Positions 17,568-27,194 are shown, counted from the first letter of the stretch. The stretch is 64,000 bases of DNA from Roseibacillus persicicus (GCF_014651675.1 NZ_BMXI01000005.1:186001-250000), one strand, 5' to 3'. The notes: generated by a model from the sequence alone, not told the origin. Made by a program: numbers and translations.

Positions 17568-19103
17568 GTGATTACTCGTTTATTTTCAGCAGCTCTTCGT
17601 GGGGTTGACGCGGTGGAAGTGGAAGTTGAGGTCCACGGCCGCGATGGCGAAAAGCCGGGCACGATCGTGGTGGGACTGCCGGATGCGGCGGTTCGCGAGT
17701 CGGCCATGCGGGTGGGATCGGCCATTTCGTCCTCGGGTCTGACGGACTGCGTCGTCAATGTGGTCAATCTGGCGCCAGCGGATTTGAAGAAAGAAGGTCC
17801 GTCCTTCGATCTTCCCATTGCTTTGGCCATCGCAGCCAATGGAATGGATACCGCCTTTCCCAATGAGGAGGATTACGCCTTGGTAGGCGAGTTGTCGTTG
17901 GATGGCACCGTGCGGCCGGTCAAGGGAGTGCTTTCCATCGCCATTGAGGCCAAGAGGCGGGGACGAAAGAAAATCCTCGTGCCAGCAGAAAACGCGGCCG
18001 AAGCAGCCATCACCGAAGGCATTGAGGTGATTCCCATTACCAGCCTCAATCAGGCCTATCACTACCTGACCGGCGAGCGCTCGATTGAACCCTTCCATCT
18101 CGATCGCGAGAAGTTCTTTCAGGCTCAGCGGAGCTACGAAGTCGATTTCGAAGATGTCAAAGGCCAGCACCACGTGAAGCGCGCACTCGAGGTGGCCGTT
18201 GCGGGCGGACACAATATCTTGATGGTGGGGCCTCCCGGGACGGGTAAGTCCATGCTCGCCAAGCGTTTGCCAACCATTATGCCCGACATGAGTGAGGACG
18301 AGGCGATTGAGACCACCAAAATTCACTCCATCGCTGGTTTGCTCGATCCCAAGAAGTCCTTTCTGGTCACCCGGCCATTTCGGGCCCCGCATCACACCAT
18401 CTCCGATGCGGGACTTCTCGGTGGGGGCAGCAACCCCGGACCCGGGGAGATTTCGCTCTCGAACAATGGGGTACTCTTTCTCGATGAGTTGCCCGAGTTC
18501 CGGCGCTCCACCCTGGAGGTTCTGCGCCAGCCCTTGGAAGATGGCGAGGTGACCATCACGCGGGCGGCAGGCTCTCTCTCTTTTCCCGCCAAGTGTGTTC
18601 TCGTCGCGGCTCTCAACCCTTGTCCCTGCGGGTTTTTTGGAGATTCCAAGCGGGACTGCCGCTGCAACCCGCGCCAGGTGGAGAACTATCGTCAGCGGAT
18701 TTCAGGACCCCTCCTCGACCGCATTGACCTGCATGTCGAAGTGCCCCTGGTCGCCTACAAGGAATTGGCCAGCTCGGCCAGCGGTGAGAAGTCCGAGCGA
18801 ATTCGCGAGCGGGTGATCGCTGCACGTGAGATTCAGGCCAAACGACTGCAGGGGAGCGAAGGTTTTCTGACCAATGCAGCGATGCCATCTCGTCAGGTGA
18901 GGGCTCATTGTCAGTTGGATCAGGAGTCCTCCAAACTTTTGGAGCAGGCAATGGAGACACTCAACTTTTCCGCTCGTGCGCATGACCGCATTCTCAAGGT
19001 GGCCCGTACCCTCGCTGACTTGGCAGGGGAGGAGAATATTGGTTCGTCCCAGATCATGGAAGCCATTCAATACCGAACCCTCGATCGTAGATTGGCGTTT
19101 TAA
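17568..19103 (+). CDS. comM: YifB/ComM family Mg-chelatase-like AAA+ ATPase
   Basis: A 511-residue full-length YifB/ComM protein. In naturally competent bacteria ComM is a hexameric branch-migration helicase that extends strand integration in transformation; in others its role is less clear. Domains: N-terminal ChlI/Lon-like domain (about 1-170, GLPDAAVRESAMRV, KKEGPSFDLPIALAI), AAA+ Mg-chelatase core with Walker A MVGPPGTGKSMLAKRL at about 220-235 and Walker B VLFLDELPEF, a cysteine-rich insert (NPCPCGFFGDSKRDCRCNP) and a C-terminal domain (NFSARAHDRILKVARTLADL). The start is GTG at 17568. Confidence 0.95.
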   Translation: MITRLFSAALRGVDAVEVEVEVHGRDGEKPGTIVVGLPDAAVRESAMRVGSAISSSGLTDCVVNVVNLAPADLKKEGPSFDLPIALAIAANGMDTAFPNEEDYALVGELSLDGTVRPVKGVLSIAIEAKRRGRKKILVPAENAAEAAITEGIEVIPITSLNQAYHYLTGERSIEPFHLDREKFFQAQRSYEVDFEDVKGQHHVKRALEVAVAGGHNILMVGPPGTGKSMLAKRLPTIMPDMSEDEAIETTKIHSIAGLLDPKKSFLVTRPFRAPHHTISDAGLLGGGSNPGPGEISLSNNGVLFLDELPEFRRSTLEVLRQPLEDGEVTITRAAGSLSFPAKCVLVAALNPCPCGFFGDSKRDCRCNPRQVENYRQRISGPLLDRIDLHVEVPLVAYKELASSASGEKSERIRERVIAAREIQAKRLQGSEGFLTNAAMPSRQVRAHCQLDQESSKLLEQAMETLNFSARAHDRILKVARTLADLAGEENIGSSQIMEAIQYRTLDRRLAF

Positions 19104-19206
19104 CAAGGGGCGAACAAAGGGCGATTTGCGCGCGCGGAGAGCATTTCCCTTGGAAAGCCGAACTTTGGCTCTTTTTTTTGAGGTCCTCCTTGTCTAACGT
19201 GCTGGC

Positions 19207-20760
19207 ATGGCCGCAAATGCGATGGAGCGTCTGGATTTGGCGTTGGAGGCTTCCAACGAGGGGATCTGGGATTGGGATTTCGAGAGTGGGACTTTGGATT
19301 TTACCGAGCGGGTGGGGGAGTTCTTCGGTTGCGCGAAGGAAGACGTGCCCAATTTTTTTGAGGACGAGAGCTTTGTTCATGAAGAAGATCGGGCTCATTT
19401 TTTCAATGCCATCGCGGCGGTAAGAGCGGGAAAAAGCGAGATTTTGGCCTCCGAACCTCGAGTTCTTTGCCGGGGTGTGGAGGATAATTGGAAGTGGTTT
19501 CGGGTCCGCGGGGTGCCAGTGATGTATGAGGGCAAGTTGACCGGGTTGGCTGGTTCGCTTATTGATATTTCTCTCCGAAAACGCGCCGAGCAGGCTCTCT
19601 TGGAGGAGCAGCATTTAACCCAGACCCTGGTGGAGAATGTCCCGCTGCAGATTTATTTCAAAGATAAGAAATCCCGCTTCACCATGGTCAATACCCCCAT
19701 GGCGCGATGGATTGGTTGCGAAAGCCCCCGGGATGTGGTTGGCAAATCTGATGCCGACTTTTTCGATGAAGAGCATTGGCAACAGGCCCTCGCTGACGAG
19801 CAACGTATTCTGGAAACAGGTGAGGCCCTGGAATCTGTGATCGAAAAGGAAACTTGGTCGGGCCGGGGCGACACCTGGGTCCTGACCACCAAGATGCCCT
19901 ACCGCAATCGTCGCGGGCAATTGAAAGGGACATTTGGGGTATCGAGCGATGTGACCGAGTTGGTCCGCACCCAGCGTTCGCTTGCCGAGATGGCCGCGGA
20001 ATTGAAAGCTCGCAATGAGGCCTACGAGGAAGAAATGGCCCTGGCGCGGGAGATCCAGCAGGGACTTCTCCCGACTGACTACCCCTCATTCGGTTCTGCC
20101 AAGTTCGGACATCGCTATTTGCCGATTTCGGGACTGGCGGGGGACTTTTTTGAGGTTTTGGATTTGGGTGAAGATACGGTGGGACTGCTCATCTGCGATG
20201 TGATGGGTCATGGGGTCCGCTCGGCTTTGGTCGCCAGTTTGTTGCGGGGCCTTGTTTCTCAAGTCAAAGGACTGGGGAGCTCGCCCGGGGCTTTTCTAAA
20301 TGCTCTCAACGGAGGTTTGGTGGGTTTTCTTCAGAAAGCGGGCGTGACTATGTTCGCCACCGCCTTCTATGTGGTCATCGATCGCGAGAAAGGGAAAATC
20401 CGCTATGGCAGCGCGGGACACCCGGCTGGAATCATGAGCAACGATGACGGCGCCAGCTTGATGCCTCTGGGGGGACGGGGCAAGGGAGCTGGTCTTGGGC
20501 TTCTTCCTGACGCGGAGTATGGTGAAGAATCCATCCCGCTGGAGGGGGTGAAAAACATTCTGCTCTTTACCGATGGAATCTACGAAGTGGAGAACTCCGA
20601 TGGAGAAGCCTTCCTGCAAAATCGTCTCGTGCAAACCGTCAAGCGAGCCCGTCGCATGCCTCTCGAAGAACAGCTCGATACCATCCTCGCGGAGGTGAAG
20701 AGTTTCACCGAGGGTGGGGGCTTCGATGATGATGTCTGCCTGCTGGGGATGAGCCTTTAG
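19207..20760 (+). CDS. PAS-PAS-SpoIIE/PP2C Ser/Thr phosphatase
   Basis: A 517-residue soluble signalling protein. The first PAS/PAC domain (about 5-125) ends with GLAGSLIDISLRKRAEQALL; the second (about 130-265) has QIYFKDKKSRFTMVNTPMARWIG. A linker coiled coil (about 265-290) leads to a SpoIIE/RsbU-type PP2C domain with AREIQQGLLP, the metal-binding Asp motif ICDVMGHGVRSALVASLL, LFTDGIYEV and FDDDVCLLG. Such proteins dephosphorylate anti-anti-sigma factors in partner-switching cascades. No STAS protein or anti-sigma kinase is adjacent, so the target is unknown. It could be cotranscribed with comM, which ends 103 bases upstream. Confidence 0.92.
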   Translation: MAANAMERLDLALEASNEGIWDWDFESGTLDFTERVGEFFGCAKEDVPNFFEDESFVHEEDRAHFFNAIAAVRAGKSEILASEPRVLCRGVEDNWKWFRVRGVPVMYEGKLTGLAGSLIDISLRKRAEQALLEEQHLTQTLVENVPLQIYFKDKKSRFTMVNTPMARWIGCESPRDVVGKSDADFFDEEHWQQALADEQRILETGEALESVIEKETWSGRGDTWVLTTKMPYRNRRGQLKGTFGVSSDVTELVRTQRSLAEMAAELKARNEAYEEEMALAREIQQGLLPTDYPSFGSAKFGHRYLPISGLAGDFFEVLDLGEDTVGLLICDVMGHGVRSALVASLLRGLVSQVKGLGSSPGAFLNALNGGLVGFLQKAGVTMFATAFYVVIDREKGKIRYGSAGHPAGIMSNDDGASLMPLGGRGKGAGLGLLPDAEYGEESIPLEGVKNILLFTDGIYEVENSDGEAFLQNRLVQTVKRARRMPLEEQLDTILAEVKSFTEGGGFDDDVCLLGMSL

Positions 20761-20805
20761 TCGAGTTGGGGGCAGGGCCGTTGCCGCGAATCTCTCCTCC
20801 GCTTT

Positions 20806-22281
20806 CTAGCGAGTATCCTGCAACGAGTCCCTTTTCCGGTGCGCGAGAAACCGCTCATGCAGGGCGGAAACAATCTCGGGATGGAGGGAGGCTTGGTCGT
20901 GCTTTTCCTCTGGATCTCTTTCGAGATTGAAGAGCAGCCATTGGTCCAACTGGGGCTCTCCTTGACCGTATTTCACGATTTTCCACTCCTTGTGGCGGAG
21001 GGCCCAGCGATTGATTTTCGAACTCCAAACCCAATAGAGATCGCGCTCAGGCAGTGTCTCATTTTGAAAGAGCACGGGACTGAGGTTCACGCCATCCCAC
21101 TCGGGGGACTTGCTCGGTTCGAGTCCGATGATGTTGGCGAGGGTTGGGAACCAGTCGATGATGTGGACCTTTTGCTCGATCTCCTTTGCCTCGATTTTTC
21201 CGGGCCAATTGATGAAGCCGGGGACCTGGATTCCGCCTTCCCAGACGTCCAGTTTTTTGCCGCGCAGGGAGGAGGGCTGGTTGTAGTCCTTGAGCGGATA
21301 GTTGTCGGGATAGCTGCCCCCGCCATTGTTGCGCCAAGGTCCGTTGTCGGATGAAAAGAGGATGAGGGTGTTGTCGCGTTGACCGGTTTTTTCCAAGGCT
21401 TGCACAATATCACCAATCGCGCTGTCGAGGTGGCGGATGGTGGCGAGCAACAGGCGTTTGTCGCGGGACGGTTCAGCTTGAATCTTTCCTTCCGGATCAT
21501 GGAACCATTCGATCTTGTCCTCATTCAGCCATCGATTGGGATTCTTGGGATCCGGCTGCGTTGGGGTGTCGACAAAGGTTCCGCGCTCGTCGAGGGGAGT
21601 ATGCGGGGCGTGAAAGGGAAGGTAGAGAAAGAAGGGGGAGTCTCTCTTTCGCTCGATGAATTTGACGGCTTCTTCCTTGGTCAGGTCGGTAACGTGACGA
21701 CCGTTTTGGAACCCGGGAATGATTTCGTGGTTGCGGTGCCAGGTTGGGTCGTAGGGAGTGTCTGGTTCGGCATGATACCGATGATCATACATTCCCACTG
21801 CTCCGGTTAGAGAACCATGGCTCTCATCGAAACCAAAGTGGTTGGGCCCATGCTCCGGAGACGAACCAAGGTGCCACTTGCCAGACATGAAAGTCTCGTA
21901 ACCGGCATCCTGAAACATCTGTGGCAGAGAGAAGGTGCCGAGCGGAAAGGAGGGCTCGTTGCTGGCTTGCAAGGCGGTGGTCCCAAAGCGACCGGGGTAG
22001 CGACCCGTCATCAGGGCAACCCGGGTGGGGGTGCACTGGGGCATTACGTAGTGCCTCTTCAGGAGAGCTCCGCTCCGCGCGAGTCGGTCGAGATTGGGAC
22101 TGTAGACCTTGGGGTTGTTGTAGCCAATATCGGCCCACCCTTGGTCGTCACTGATGATGAGGACGACGTTGGGAGACTCGCTGGCAAAGAGCGAGAGGGG
22201 AACGAGTAGTGCGAAAAAAGTCGCCTGCCACGGACGGCAGCTGGGGAAAGGACGAAAGAAGCGAGTGACCGCGTTATTCAT
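20806..22281 (-). CDS. Exported type I sulfatase (arylsulfatase B-like)
   Basis: A 491-residue sulfatase with an N-terminal export signal (TFFALLVPLSLFASES, about 21-36). Metal-binding SDDQGWAD lies at about 44-51 and the formylglycine site CTPTR at 83-87; GKWHLG and FSSDNGPW also fit. The sequence resembles the arylsulfatase A/B group, so sulfated polysaccharide or glycan is the likely substrate; which sugar cannot be told. It begins three bases after the ribBA stop codon on the same strand, so the two are probably cotranscribed, an odd pairing. The sulfatase at 6523 has a different architecture. Confidence 0.93.
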   Translation of the reverse strand: MNNAVTRFFRPFPSCRPWQATFFALLVPLSLFASESPNVVLIISDDQGWADIGYNNPKVYSPNLDRLARSGALLKRHYVMPQCTPTRVALMTGRYPGRFGTTALQASNEPSFPLGTFSLPQMFQDAGYETFMSGKWHLGSSPEHGPNHFGFDESHGSLTGAVGMYDHRYHAEPDTPYDPTWHRNHEIIPGFQNGRHVTDLTKEEAVKFIERKRDSPFFLYLPFHAPHTPLDERGTFVDTPTQPDPKNPNRWLNEDKIEWFHDPEGKIQAEPSRDKRLLLATIRHLDSAIGDIVQALEKTGQRDNTLILFSSDNGPWRNNGGGSYPDNYPLKDYNQPSSLRGKKLDVWEGGIQVPGFINWPGKIEAKEIEQKVHIIDWFPTLANIIGLEPSKSPEWDGVNLSPVLFQNETLPERDLYWVWSSKINRWALRHKEWKIVKYGQGEPQLDQWLLFNLERDPEEKHDQASLHPEIVSALHERFLAHRKRDSLQDTR

Positions 22282-22284
22282 GCG

Positions 22285-23478
22285 CTAGAGGCTGTGTCCG
22301 AGTTTCTGCTTTTTCGTGTCGAGGTAGGCTTGGTTGTCGGGATTGGCGGGCAGCCGGAGCGGGACCTGTTCCGTGATCTCGATGCCATAGCCTTCCAGTC
22401 CGACCACTTTGCGAGGGTTGTTGGTGAGGAGCCGCAGCTTCTTGACTCCGAGGTCCGCGAGGATTTGGGCACCCATTCCGTAGTCACGCAGGTCGGCGGG
22501 ATAGCCGAGTTTTTCGTTGGCCTGAACGGTGTCGAATCCTTGCTCCTGGAGTTTGTAAGCATGAATTTTGGCCGGCAGTCCGATGCCGCGGCCTTCTTGT
22601 CGCAGGTAAAGCAGGATACCGCCTTCTTCCGAAATCAGCTTCAACGCTGTTTGCAACTGTCCGCCGCAATCGCAGCGACGGGAGCCAAAGACGTCTCCAG
22701 TCAAGCACTCGGAATGAACCCTGACCAAGGTGGGCTTGTCCGGATCGATGGGGCCCCGGGTGAGGGCGAGGTGATGGCTTTGGTCGAGCAAGACCCGGTA
22801 GAGGTGGCAGTCGAAGTCGCCATAATCGGTCGGCAACTTGATGGTCTCTTCGCAATCGATCAGCTTTTCAAAGTGTCGTCGGTATTCGATGAGCTGGGCG
22901 ATGGTGCAGGCCTTCAGTCCGTGCTTTTCCTGATAGGGGCCGAGCTCACCCACGCGTGCCATCTCGCCATCGTCTCCCATGATTTCGCAAATCACGCCCG
23001 CCTCGGGCAAACCCGCCAGACGGGCCAAATCGACTGCGGCCTCGGTGTGCCCGGCGCGCCGGAGAGTTCCTCCCGCCATCGCTTGGAGGGGGAAAATGTG
23101 CCCCGGCTGAACCAAGGAGTCGGGACGCGCGGCGGGGTCGGTCAAGAGCTGCACCGCACGGGCCCGGTCGGCGGCGGAGATGCCGGTGGTGATGCCCTGG
23201 GCGGCATCGATCGATACGGTGAAGGCTGTCTTCTGATTTTCCCGATTTCGGGGGGTCATGGGCGGAAGTTGCAGGGCCGCCGCACGTTCCTCGGTGATGG
23301 GCGCGCAGATGAGCCCTCGCCCGTGGGTGGCCATGAAGTTGATGATGTCTGGGGTCGTCAAGGACGCCGCCGCGATCAGGTCGGCCTCGTTTTCGCGTTC
23401 CGGGTCGTCGGCCACGATCACGATTTTGCCGGCGGCAATGTCCGCAATGATTTCGGGGATGGGATGAAAGGTGAGCAT
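22285..23478 (-). CDS. ribBA: Bifunctional 3,4-DHBP synthase / GTP cyclohydrolase II
   Basis: A 397-residue RibBA enzyme for the two entry steps of riboflavin synthesis. The N-terminal half (about 1-200) is 3,4-dihydroxy-2-butanone 4-phosphate synthase: [22 protein letters not shown], and QPGHIFPL ahead of [17 protein letters not shown]. The C-terminal half (about 205-397) is GTP cyclohydrolase II, with [20 protein letters not shown] supplying the zinc cysteines, RQEGRGIGL, and LTNNPRKV near the end. Both halves keep their signature motifs, so both activities are expected. No FMN riboswitch was recognised in the roughly 210 bases upstream, and no other rib genes are nearby. A sulfatase gene follows after three bases. 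Confidence 0.97.
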   Translation of the reverse strand: MLTFHPIPEIIADIAAGKIVIVADDPERENEADLIAAASLTTPDIINFMATHGRGLICAPITEERAAALQLPPMTPRNRENQKTAFTVSIDAAQGITTGISAADRARAVQLLTDPAARPDSLVQPGHIFPLQAMAGGTLRRAGHTEAAVDLARLAGLPEAGVICEIMGDDGEMARVGELGPYQEKHGLKACTIAQLIEYRRHFEKLIDCEETIKLPTDYGDFDCHLYRVLLDQSHHLALTRGPIDPDKPTLVRVHSECLTGDVFGSRRCDCGGQLQTALKLISEEGGILLYLRQEGRGIGLPAKIHAYKLQEQGFDTVQANEKLGYPADLRDYGMGAQILADLGVKKLRLLTNNPRKVVGLEGYGIEITEQVPLRLPANPDNQAYLDTKKQKLGHSL

Positions 23479-23689
23479 GTCGCTGATTTGTCGGGGACCA
23501 TAAGCTCTCGCCTCTGCTTAGCGAACGTTTTTAGCTTCGAATTTCCCTGCATCTTATCCCGAGATTGCGGTTCTCGGTGTAATTTTACTGGGGGCGGGGG
23601 GATTTCTGGGATTTCCTAAAAGCCTTGTCCTCTTCCACGATTTCGCTTGCCGCCGCTGGTAGGCACCCGCTAGGACTGGGGGCGCAATA

Positions 23690-23771
23690 GCCGAGATGGT
23701 GGAATTGGTAGACACGCCTGGTTTAGGTTCAGGTGCCGCAAGGTGTGCAGGTTCGAGTCCTGTTCTCGGTA
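23690..23771 (+). tRNA. tRNA-Leu, anticodon UAG
   Basis: An 82-base class II tRNA. Acceptor arms GCCGAGA and TCTCGGT pair with one G-U at the first pair. The D arm contains GGTGGAATTGGTAGAC. The anticodon stem CCTGG/TCAGG encloses loop TTTAGGT, giving anticodon TAG. A long variable arm (TGCCGCAAGGTGT) fits leucine, and the T arm is CAGGTTCGAGTCCTG. The CCA end is not encoded. It decodes CUA and, with wobble, other CUN codons. Confidence 0.93.
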
Positions 23772-23806
23772 TTGAAATTCCCCTTACTTAAAAACCCCCC
23801 GATCAG

Positions 23807-24004
23807 ATGGAAGAATTGAAGCAGAAATTAGCGGAGGTCCTCAACCTCGATGAAGAGATGGCTCAAAAAGGAGTCGATGCCGTCATCGAATTCTTGAAGG
23901 ACAAACTCCCCGAAAACCTTCATGGCCTTCTTGATAACCTTGATAGCGATGACGTTGCGGGCAATGCCCTCGACGCCGTCAAAGGTTTGTTCGGCGCGAA
24001 GTAA
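23807..24004 (+). CDS. Small acidic helical protein, function unknown
   Basis: A 65-residue acidic protein predicted mostly helical, with no signal peptide or membrane segment. The body has ELKQKLAEVLNLDEEMAQKG, then IEFLKDKLPENLHGLL and an Ala/Gly-rich end (AGNALDAVKGLFGAK). The pattern is loosely like small DUF2780/DUF2267-type proteins, but I cannot assign a family. It begins 35 bases after the tRNA with no clear Shine-Dalgarno; regular codon use and composition favour a real gene. Confidence 0.6.
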   Translation: MEELKQKLAEVLNLDEEMAQKGVDAVIEFLKDKLPENLHGLLDNLDSDDVAGNALDAVKGLFGAK

Positions 24005-24078
24005 GGGTGTTCTCCGGTAGCGGGGAGCATTACTCGATTCGAGTTTGAATCTTTTTCTTAGAAAGCTAAAATTTTAGC

Positions 24079-24681
24079 ATGAAGCTCGTTTCTTTCCTAA
24101 CCGTCATCTGTTCGCTCGCGCTCGTTGCGTGTTCGGGGACGACAGGGGGAGGGAGCAAAGCGATTTACCATCCCGATGTGGGTCCCTTTGATGAGAACGG
24201 GGACTACATTCCGGAGCTGGCAGATGCCCCCGTGAAGAAGAACTTCTTCTCGCGCCGGAAACCCGATCCTGAGCCCGAGGTGAAAGCGCCCGAGCCGCCC
24301 AAGCCCCAGCGAATCGCAAGGGCGACCCCTCAGCCGAAGCCCCAAGTGGTCTCCCGTCCCACGACGGTAACGCGTCCGACTACGCCTTCCATACCTCCCC
24401 GGACGGTGGTGATTTCCAGCACCCCCAAGCCCGTTCAACGAGCGGTGGTCAAGCCGGCGCCAACTCCAGTTGGGAAGCCCGCGCCTAAGCCTGCGCCCAA
24501 ACCAAAGGCGGTGGTGATGAAGCCCAAAAAGCCGGCCCCCGTCCGCCATGTCGTGAAGTCCTCGGACACTCTCTACAGTCTCAGCCGCAAATACGGAACA
24601 ACCGTCAGCTCCATCCAGCGCGCCAATGGCTTGAAAGGAAACACTATCATCACTGGCAGCACGCTACTGATTCCTCGCTAG
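24079..24681 (+). CDS. LysM-domain lipoprotein with Pro-rich linker
   Basis: A 200-residue envelope protein. The signal peptide ends in a lipobox LVAC (Cys at 18), so it should be a lipoprotein. A long linker rich in Pro, Lys and Ala (about 60-155, with repeats such as KPAPKPAPKPK) would reach into the periplasm. A C-terminal LysM domain (about 156-200: HVVKSSDTLYSLSRKYGTTV, IQRANGLKG, STLLIPR) should bind peptidoglycan. No catalytic domain is present, so it may tether the outer membrane or a partner to the wall. The 3' end overlaps the convergent antiporter gene by 18 bases. Confidence 0.85.
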   Translation: MKLVSFLTVICSLALVACSGTTGGGSKAIYHPDVGPFDENGDYIPELADAPVKKNFFSRRKPDPEPEVKAPEPPKPQRIARATPQPKPQVVSRPTTVTRPTTPSIPPRTVVISSTPKPVQRAVVKPAPTPVGKPAPKPAPKPKAVVMKPKKPAPVRHVVKSSDTLYSLSRKYGTTVSSIQRANGLKGNTIITGSTLLIPR

Positions 24682-26256
24682 CCGTCGTCTTGTTAGCAAG
24701 ACCGCGGCGATGATTGCGATGAGTGGAATAGGACCAGCGAAAGCAGGCGTCAACCCCATCCCAATCGGAAGATAGCCGAACAATACCGCGCACCCAGAAG
24801 CCAGGATGGCATAGGGCAACTGAGTCGCCACATGACGGGTCGTGGTCACGTCGCAGGCCATCGCGCTGACAATGGTGGTGTCGCTAAAGGGGCTGGCATG
24901 GTCGCCAAAAACGGCTCCCCCAAAGACCGCGCCGATGATGGCGGGGAGGAGGGGCGCGACTTCCGCTGCATCGAGTCCGCGCTCGCCGATCATGGAAAGA
25001 AAGGTCCCCAGCGCGAGAGGCATGAGTAGCGCCATCGTCCCCCAAGAAGTTCCGGTGCAAAAGGCGATGAGGCATCCCAGAACAAAAGTCGCTCCCGGCA
25101 AGTAGGTGATCTGAAAACGGTCGCCCAGCAGTCCCGCCAAATACTTGCCAGTCTCCAACTGACCCAAAGTCGAGCCCAGGGTCCACGCCATGAGGAGAAC
25201 AATGAGCGCGGGGAGGATGGAGGTAAGTCCACTCGGGATAGCTTGGATGGCGGCGGACTTTTTGCCAGGAAAGAAAAGAATCGCGCCCGCAATGGCAAGA
25301 GCTCCCGCCAGCAACAAGGCATAGGGACCGAGACTGGTGCCGAATGCCGCTTGAATATCCGCCGCCGAAGTTGGGAACGGCTTCTTGCCGCCCAGCACCC
25401 AGAACGCAAGGGGAACCGAAAGCACCAGTGTGGCCAAGGGGCCAATCGCTGATGGCAAACTGAAGCTTGCGCTCGGATCAGTCGGCAGTGGTTTTGGCGA
25501 GCGGGCGGTGGTCTCGCTCATCGGCGGGGGATTCCAATTCCAGCGCGCGGCGAGGAAAACGAGAACGAGTGACCCCAGGCAATAGAAGTTGGTGGGAATG
25601 GATTTGAGGAAAAGAAGATAGGCTGGCTCAGTGAAGGCGGAGCCCTCCAGCTCGCCGGCGATGAGGGTCAATTGGAAGACCGACCAAGTTGAAAGGAAGG
25701 CCACGCAGGCCACTGCGGAGGAAGTGGTGTCGACCAAGTAGGCCAGTTTTTCCCGCGAGACTCCCGCTTGATCCGCCAACGAGCGACCCACGCGTCCCAG
25801 CATCAGGGCATTGGCCAGTCCGTCGAAAAAGCAAATCAGCCCCAGCCCGACAATGGAGAGCTGCAACCGCGACGAGCGGGCTCCGGCATCGGCGGTTCGG
25901 GACCACTTGGCCAAGAGACCTGCCAAAGCTCCCGACTTCTCCACAATGGCCGCGAAGGCCGCCAGAAGAAGGGTGAAGATCAAGGCCGACCAATGCCAAG
26001 TGCTGGCGAGCGATGGCCAAAGATGGTCCGTCAGCCATCGCCAGGGAGCCAGCAAAACAGAGCCGTCACCAATGAGGAGCACCCCCACCAGGCTCCCTGC
26101 GAAAAGGCTCCAGCCCGCGGAGCTCGTGAGCGCTAACAAGGCCAATGCGATCAAAGGCGGCAAGAGCGGGACGGGATTCTCGGCTACGATAAAGAGAAGG
26201 AGAATCAACCCCGCAATGATCGCGAAGAAGATGAGAGATCCCTTGGAAGGCTTCAT
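24664..26256 (-). CDS. NhaC-family Na+/H+ antiporter
   Basis: A polytopic inner-membrane protein of about 530 residues with some 11-13 hydrophobic helices. Family motifs include the helix ending in IVEKSGALAGLL and, near the C-terminus, GAVFGDHASPFSDTTIVSA, the conserved GDH-SP-SDTT signature of NhaC-type antiporters. It would exchange Na+ for protons or, in related members, an organic substrate pair. ATG at 26256 (MKPSKGSLIFFAIIAGLILL) is preferred over the open upstream extension, which is polar and lacks family character. It is divergent from the FetB-like gene and convergent with the LysM gene. Confidence 0.88.
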   Translation of the reverse strand: MKPSKGSLIFFAIIAGLILLLFIVAENPVPLLPPLIALALLALTSSAGWSLFAGSLVGVLLIGDGSVLLAPWRWLTDHLWPSLASTWHWSALIFTLLLAAFAAIVEKSGALAGLLAKWSRTADAGARSSRLQLSIVGLGLICFFDGLANALMLGRVGRSLADQAGVSREKLAYLVDTTSSAVACVAFLSTWSVFQLTLIAGELEGSAFTEPAYLLFLKSIPTNFYCLGSLVLVFLAARWNWNPPPMSETTARSPKPLPTDPSASFSLPSAIGPLATLVLSVPLAFWVLGGKKPFPTSAADIQAAFGTSLGPYALLLAGALAIAGAILFFPGKKSAAIQAIPSGLTSILPALIVLLMAWTLGSTLGQLETGKYLAGLLGDRFQITYLPGATFVLGCLIAFCTGTSWGTMALLMPLALGTFLSMIGERGLDAAEVAPLLPAIIGAVFGGAVFGDHASPFSDTTIVSAMACDVTTTRHVATQLPYAILASGCAVLFGYLPIGMGLTPAFAGPIPLIAIIAAVLLTRRRLARNQ

Positions 26257-26375
26257 GGCCCCATCCTTCGCATCTCTGCTTGGGCTGGCAAGGCACGGGG
26301 ACTCTTTTTTGCCAAAAGGAAAGGCTGCAGCGATCACGAATTGCGATCGGGAGCGCCTGCCCACAGAATTTCGGC

Positions 26376-27068
26376 GTGATCGAAATCCCCTTGGCGAGGT
26401 TGGCGTTGGCTCTGTTGCCGCTGGTGGCAGTGGGATGGTTGATGTGGAAGTGGTCGGGTGGTTGTGGCGAGCTCCTGCTGGCGACGGGCCGGATGATCGC
26501 GCAGCTTCTTTTGGTCGGCTACGTGCTGGTGGTGCTCTTTCAGGTCGAGAGCCCCTGGGTGCATCTCGCGGTGGTCGGGTTCATGATTGCGGTCTCGTCC
26601 TGGATTGCGATTCGGACAGTGAAGGAGAATCGGGCCCGGACCTACTTCGATGCTCTACTCGCCATTGGCGGAGGCGGGGGAGTGGTGTTTCTTTTCGTGA
26701 TATTTGGGGTGTTGGACTTGGGCCCTCGATTGGAAGCCCGCTATGTGATTCCGATGGCGGGGATGATTTTTTCGAACTGCATGACGGCAGTGACCTTGTG
26801 CGCCGAGCGATTTGATTCCGAGCGGGCGAATGGGCGGGAGCTGTTGCAGGCACGAAATATTTCGTGGAACGCGGCTCTCATCCCTCAAATCAATTCCTTT
26901 CTCGCGGTGGGACTGGTCTCCCTTCCCGGGATGATGACCGGGCAGATTCTGGCGGGAGCCTCGCCCCTGGATGCGGTGCGCTATCAGATTCTGGTGATGG
27001 CCATGATTCTCGGAGCAGTCGGTCTTTCGGTCGCGGTCTTTCTCATCAGAAGAGTGGAAAAATCCTGA
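26376..27068 (+). CDS. FetB/UPF0014-like ABC transporter permease
   Basis: A 230-residue membrane protein with about seven helices, similar throughout to the UPF0014/FetB family (RMIAQLLLVGYVL, IPMAGMIFSNCMTAVTL, ALIPQINSFLAVGLVSLPGMMTGQILAG). FetAB in E. coli is linked to iron export and oxidative-stress resistance. The usual ATPase partner FetA is not next to it, so the function here is less certain. GTG at 26376 begins just before the first helix; an ATG at 26280 would add 32 non-conserved residues, so GTG is preferred. Confidence 0.82.
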   Translation: MIEIPLARLALALLPLVAVGWLMWKWSGGCGELLLATGRMIAQLLLVGYVLVVLFQVESPWVHLAVVGFMIAVSSWIAIRTVKENRARTYFDALLAIGGGGGVVFLFVIFGVLDLGPRLEARYVIPMAGMIFSNCMTAVTLCAERFDSERANGRELLQARNISWNAALIPQINSFLAVGLVSLPGMMTGQILAGASPLDAVRYQILVMAMILGAVGLSVAVFLIRRVEKS

Positions 27069-27178
27069 GAATTCCCGAAAAAGCCCCGATTTCGGCCTCA
27101 AAATGCAACAATTTTGAGAAAAAGTGCGAAAACTTGAAAAATAGGACGGACTTTCACGGTAATAAAAAGTTGGCCAAG

Positions 27179-27194
27179 TGGCATATTTGCTGCA
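27179..27194 (+). promoter_or_regulatory. Candidate sigma-54 (-24/-12) promoter
   Basis: TGGCATATTTGCTGCA matches the sigma-54 consensus TGGCAYRNNNNTTGCW with one mismatch, keeping GG and GC ten bases apart. It lies 14 bases before the start codon of the M15 peptidase gene, which would give a very short leader. A chance match is possible. Confidence 0.3.

Noticed and set aside
22294..23619. A 441-codon open frame antisense to ribBA
   Set aside because: It mirrors the high-GC codon pattern of ribBA; its translation has no family features, while ribBA is complete.
23479..23689. Possible FMN riboswitch upstream of ribBA
   Set aside because: The conserved RFN element words were not found on the minus strand in the leader.
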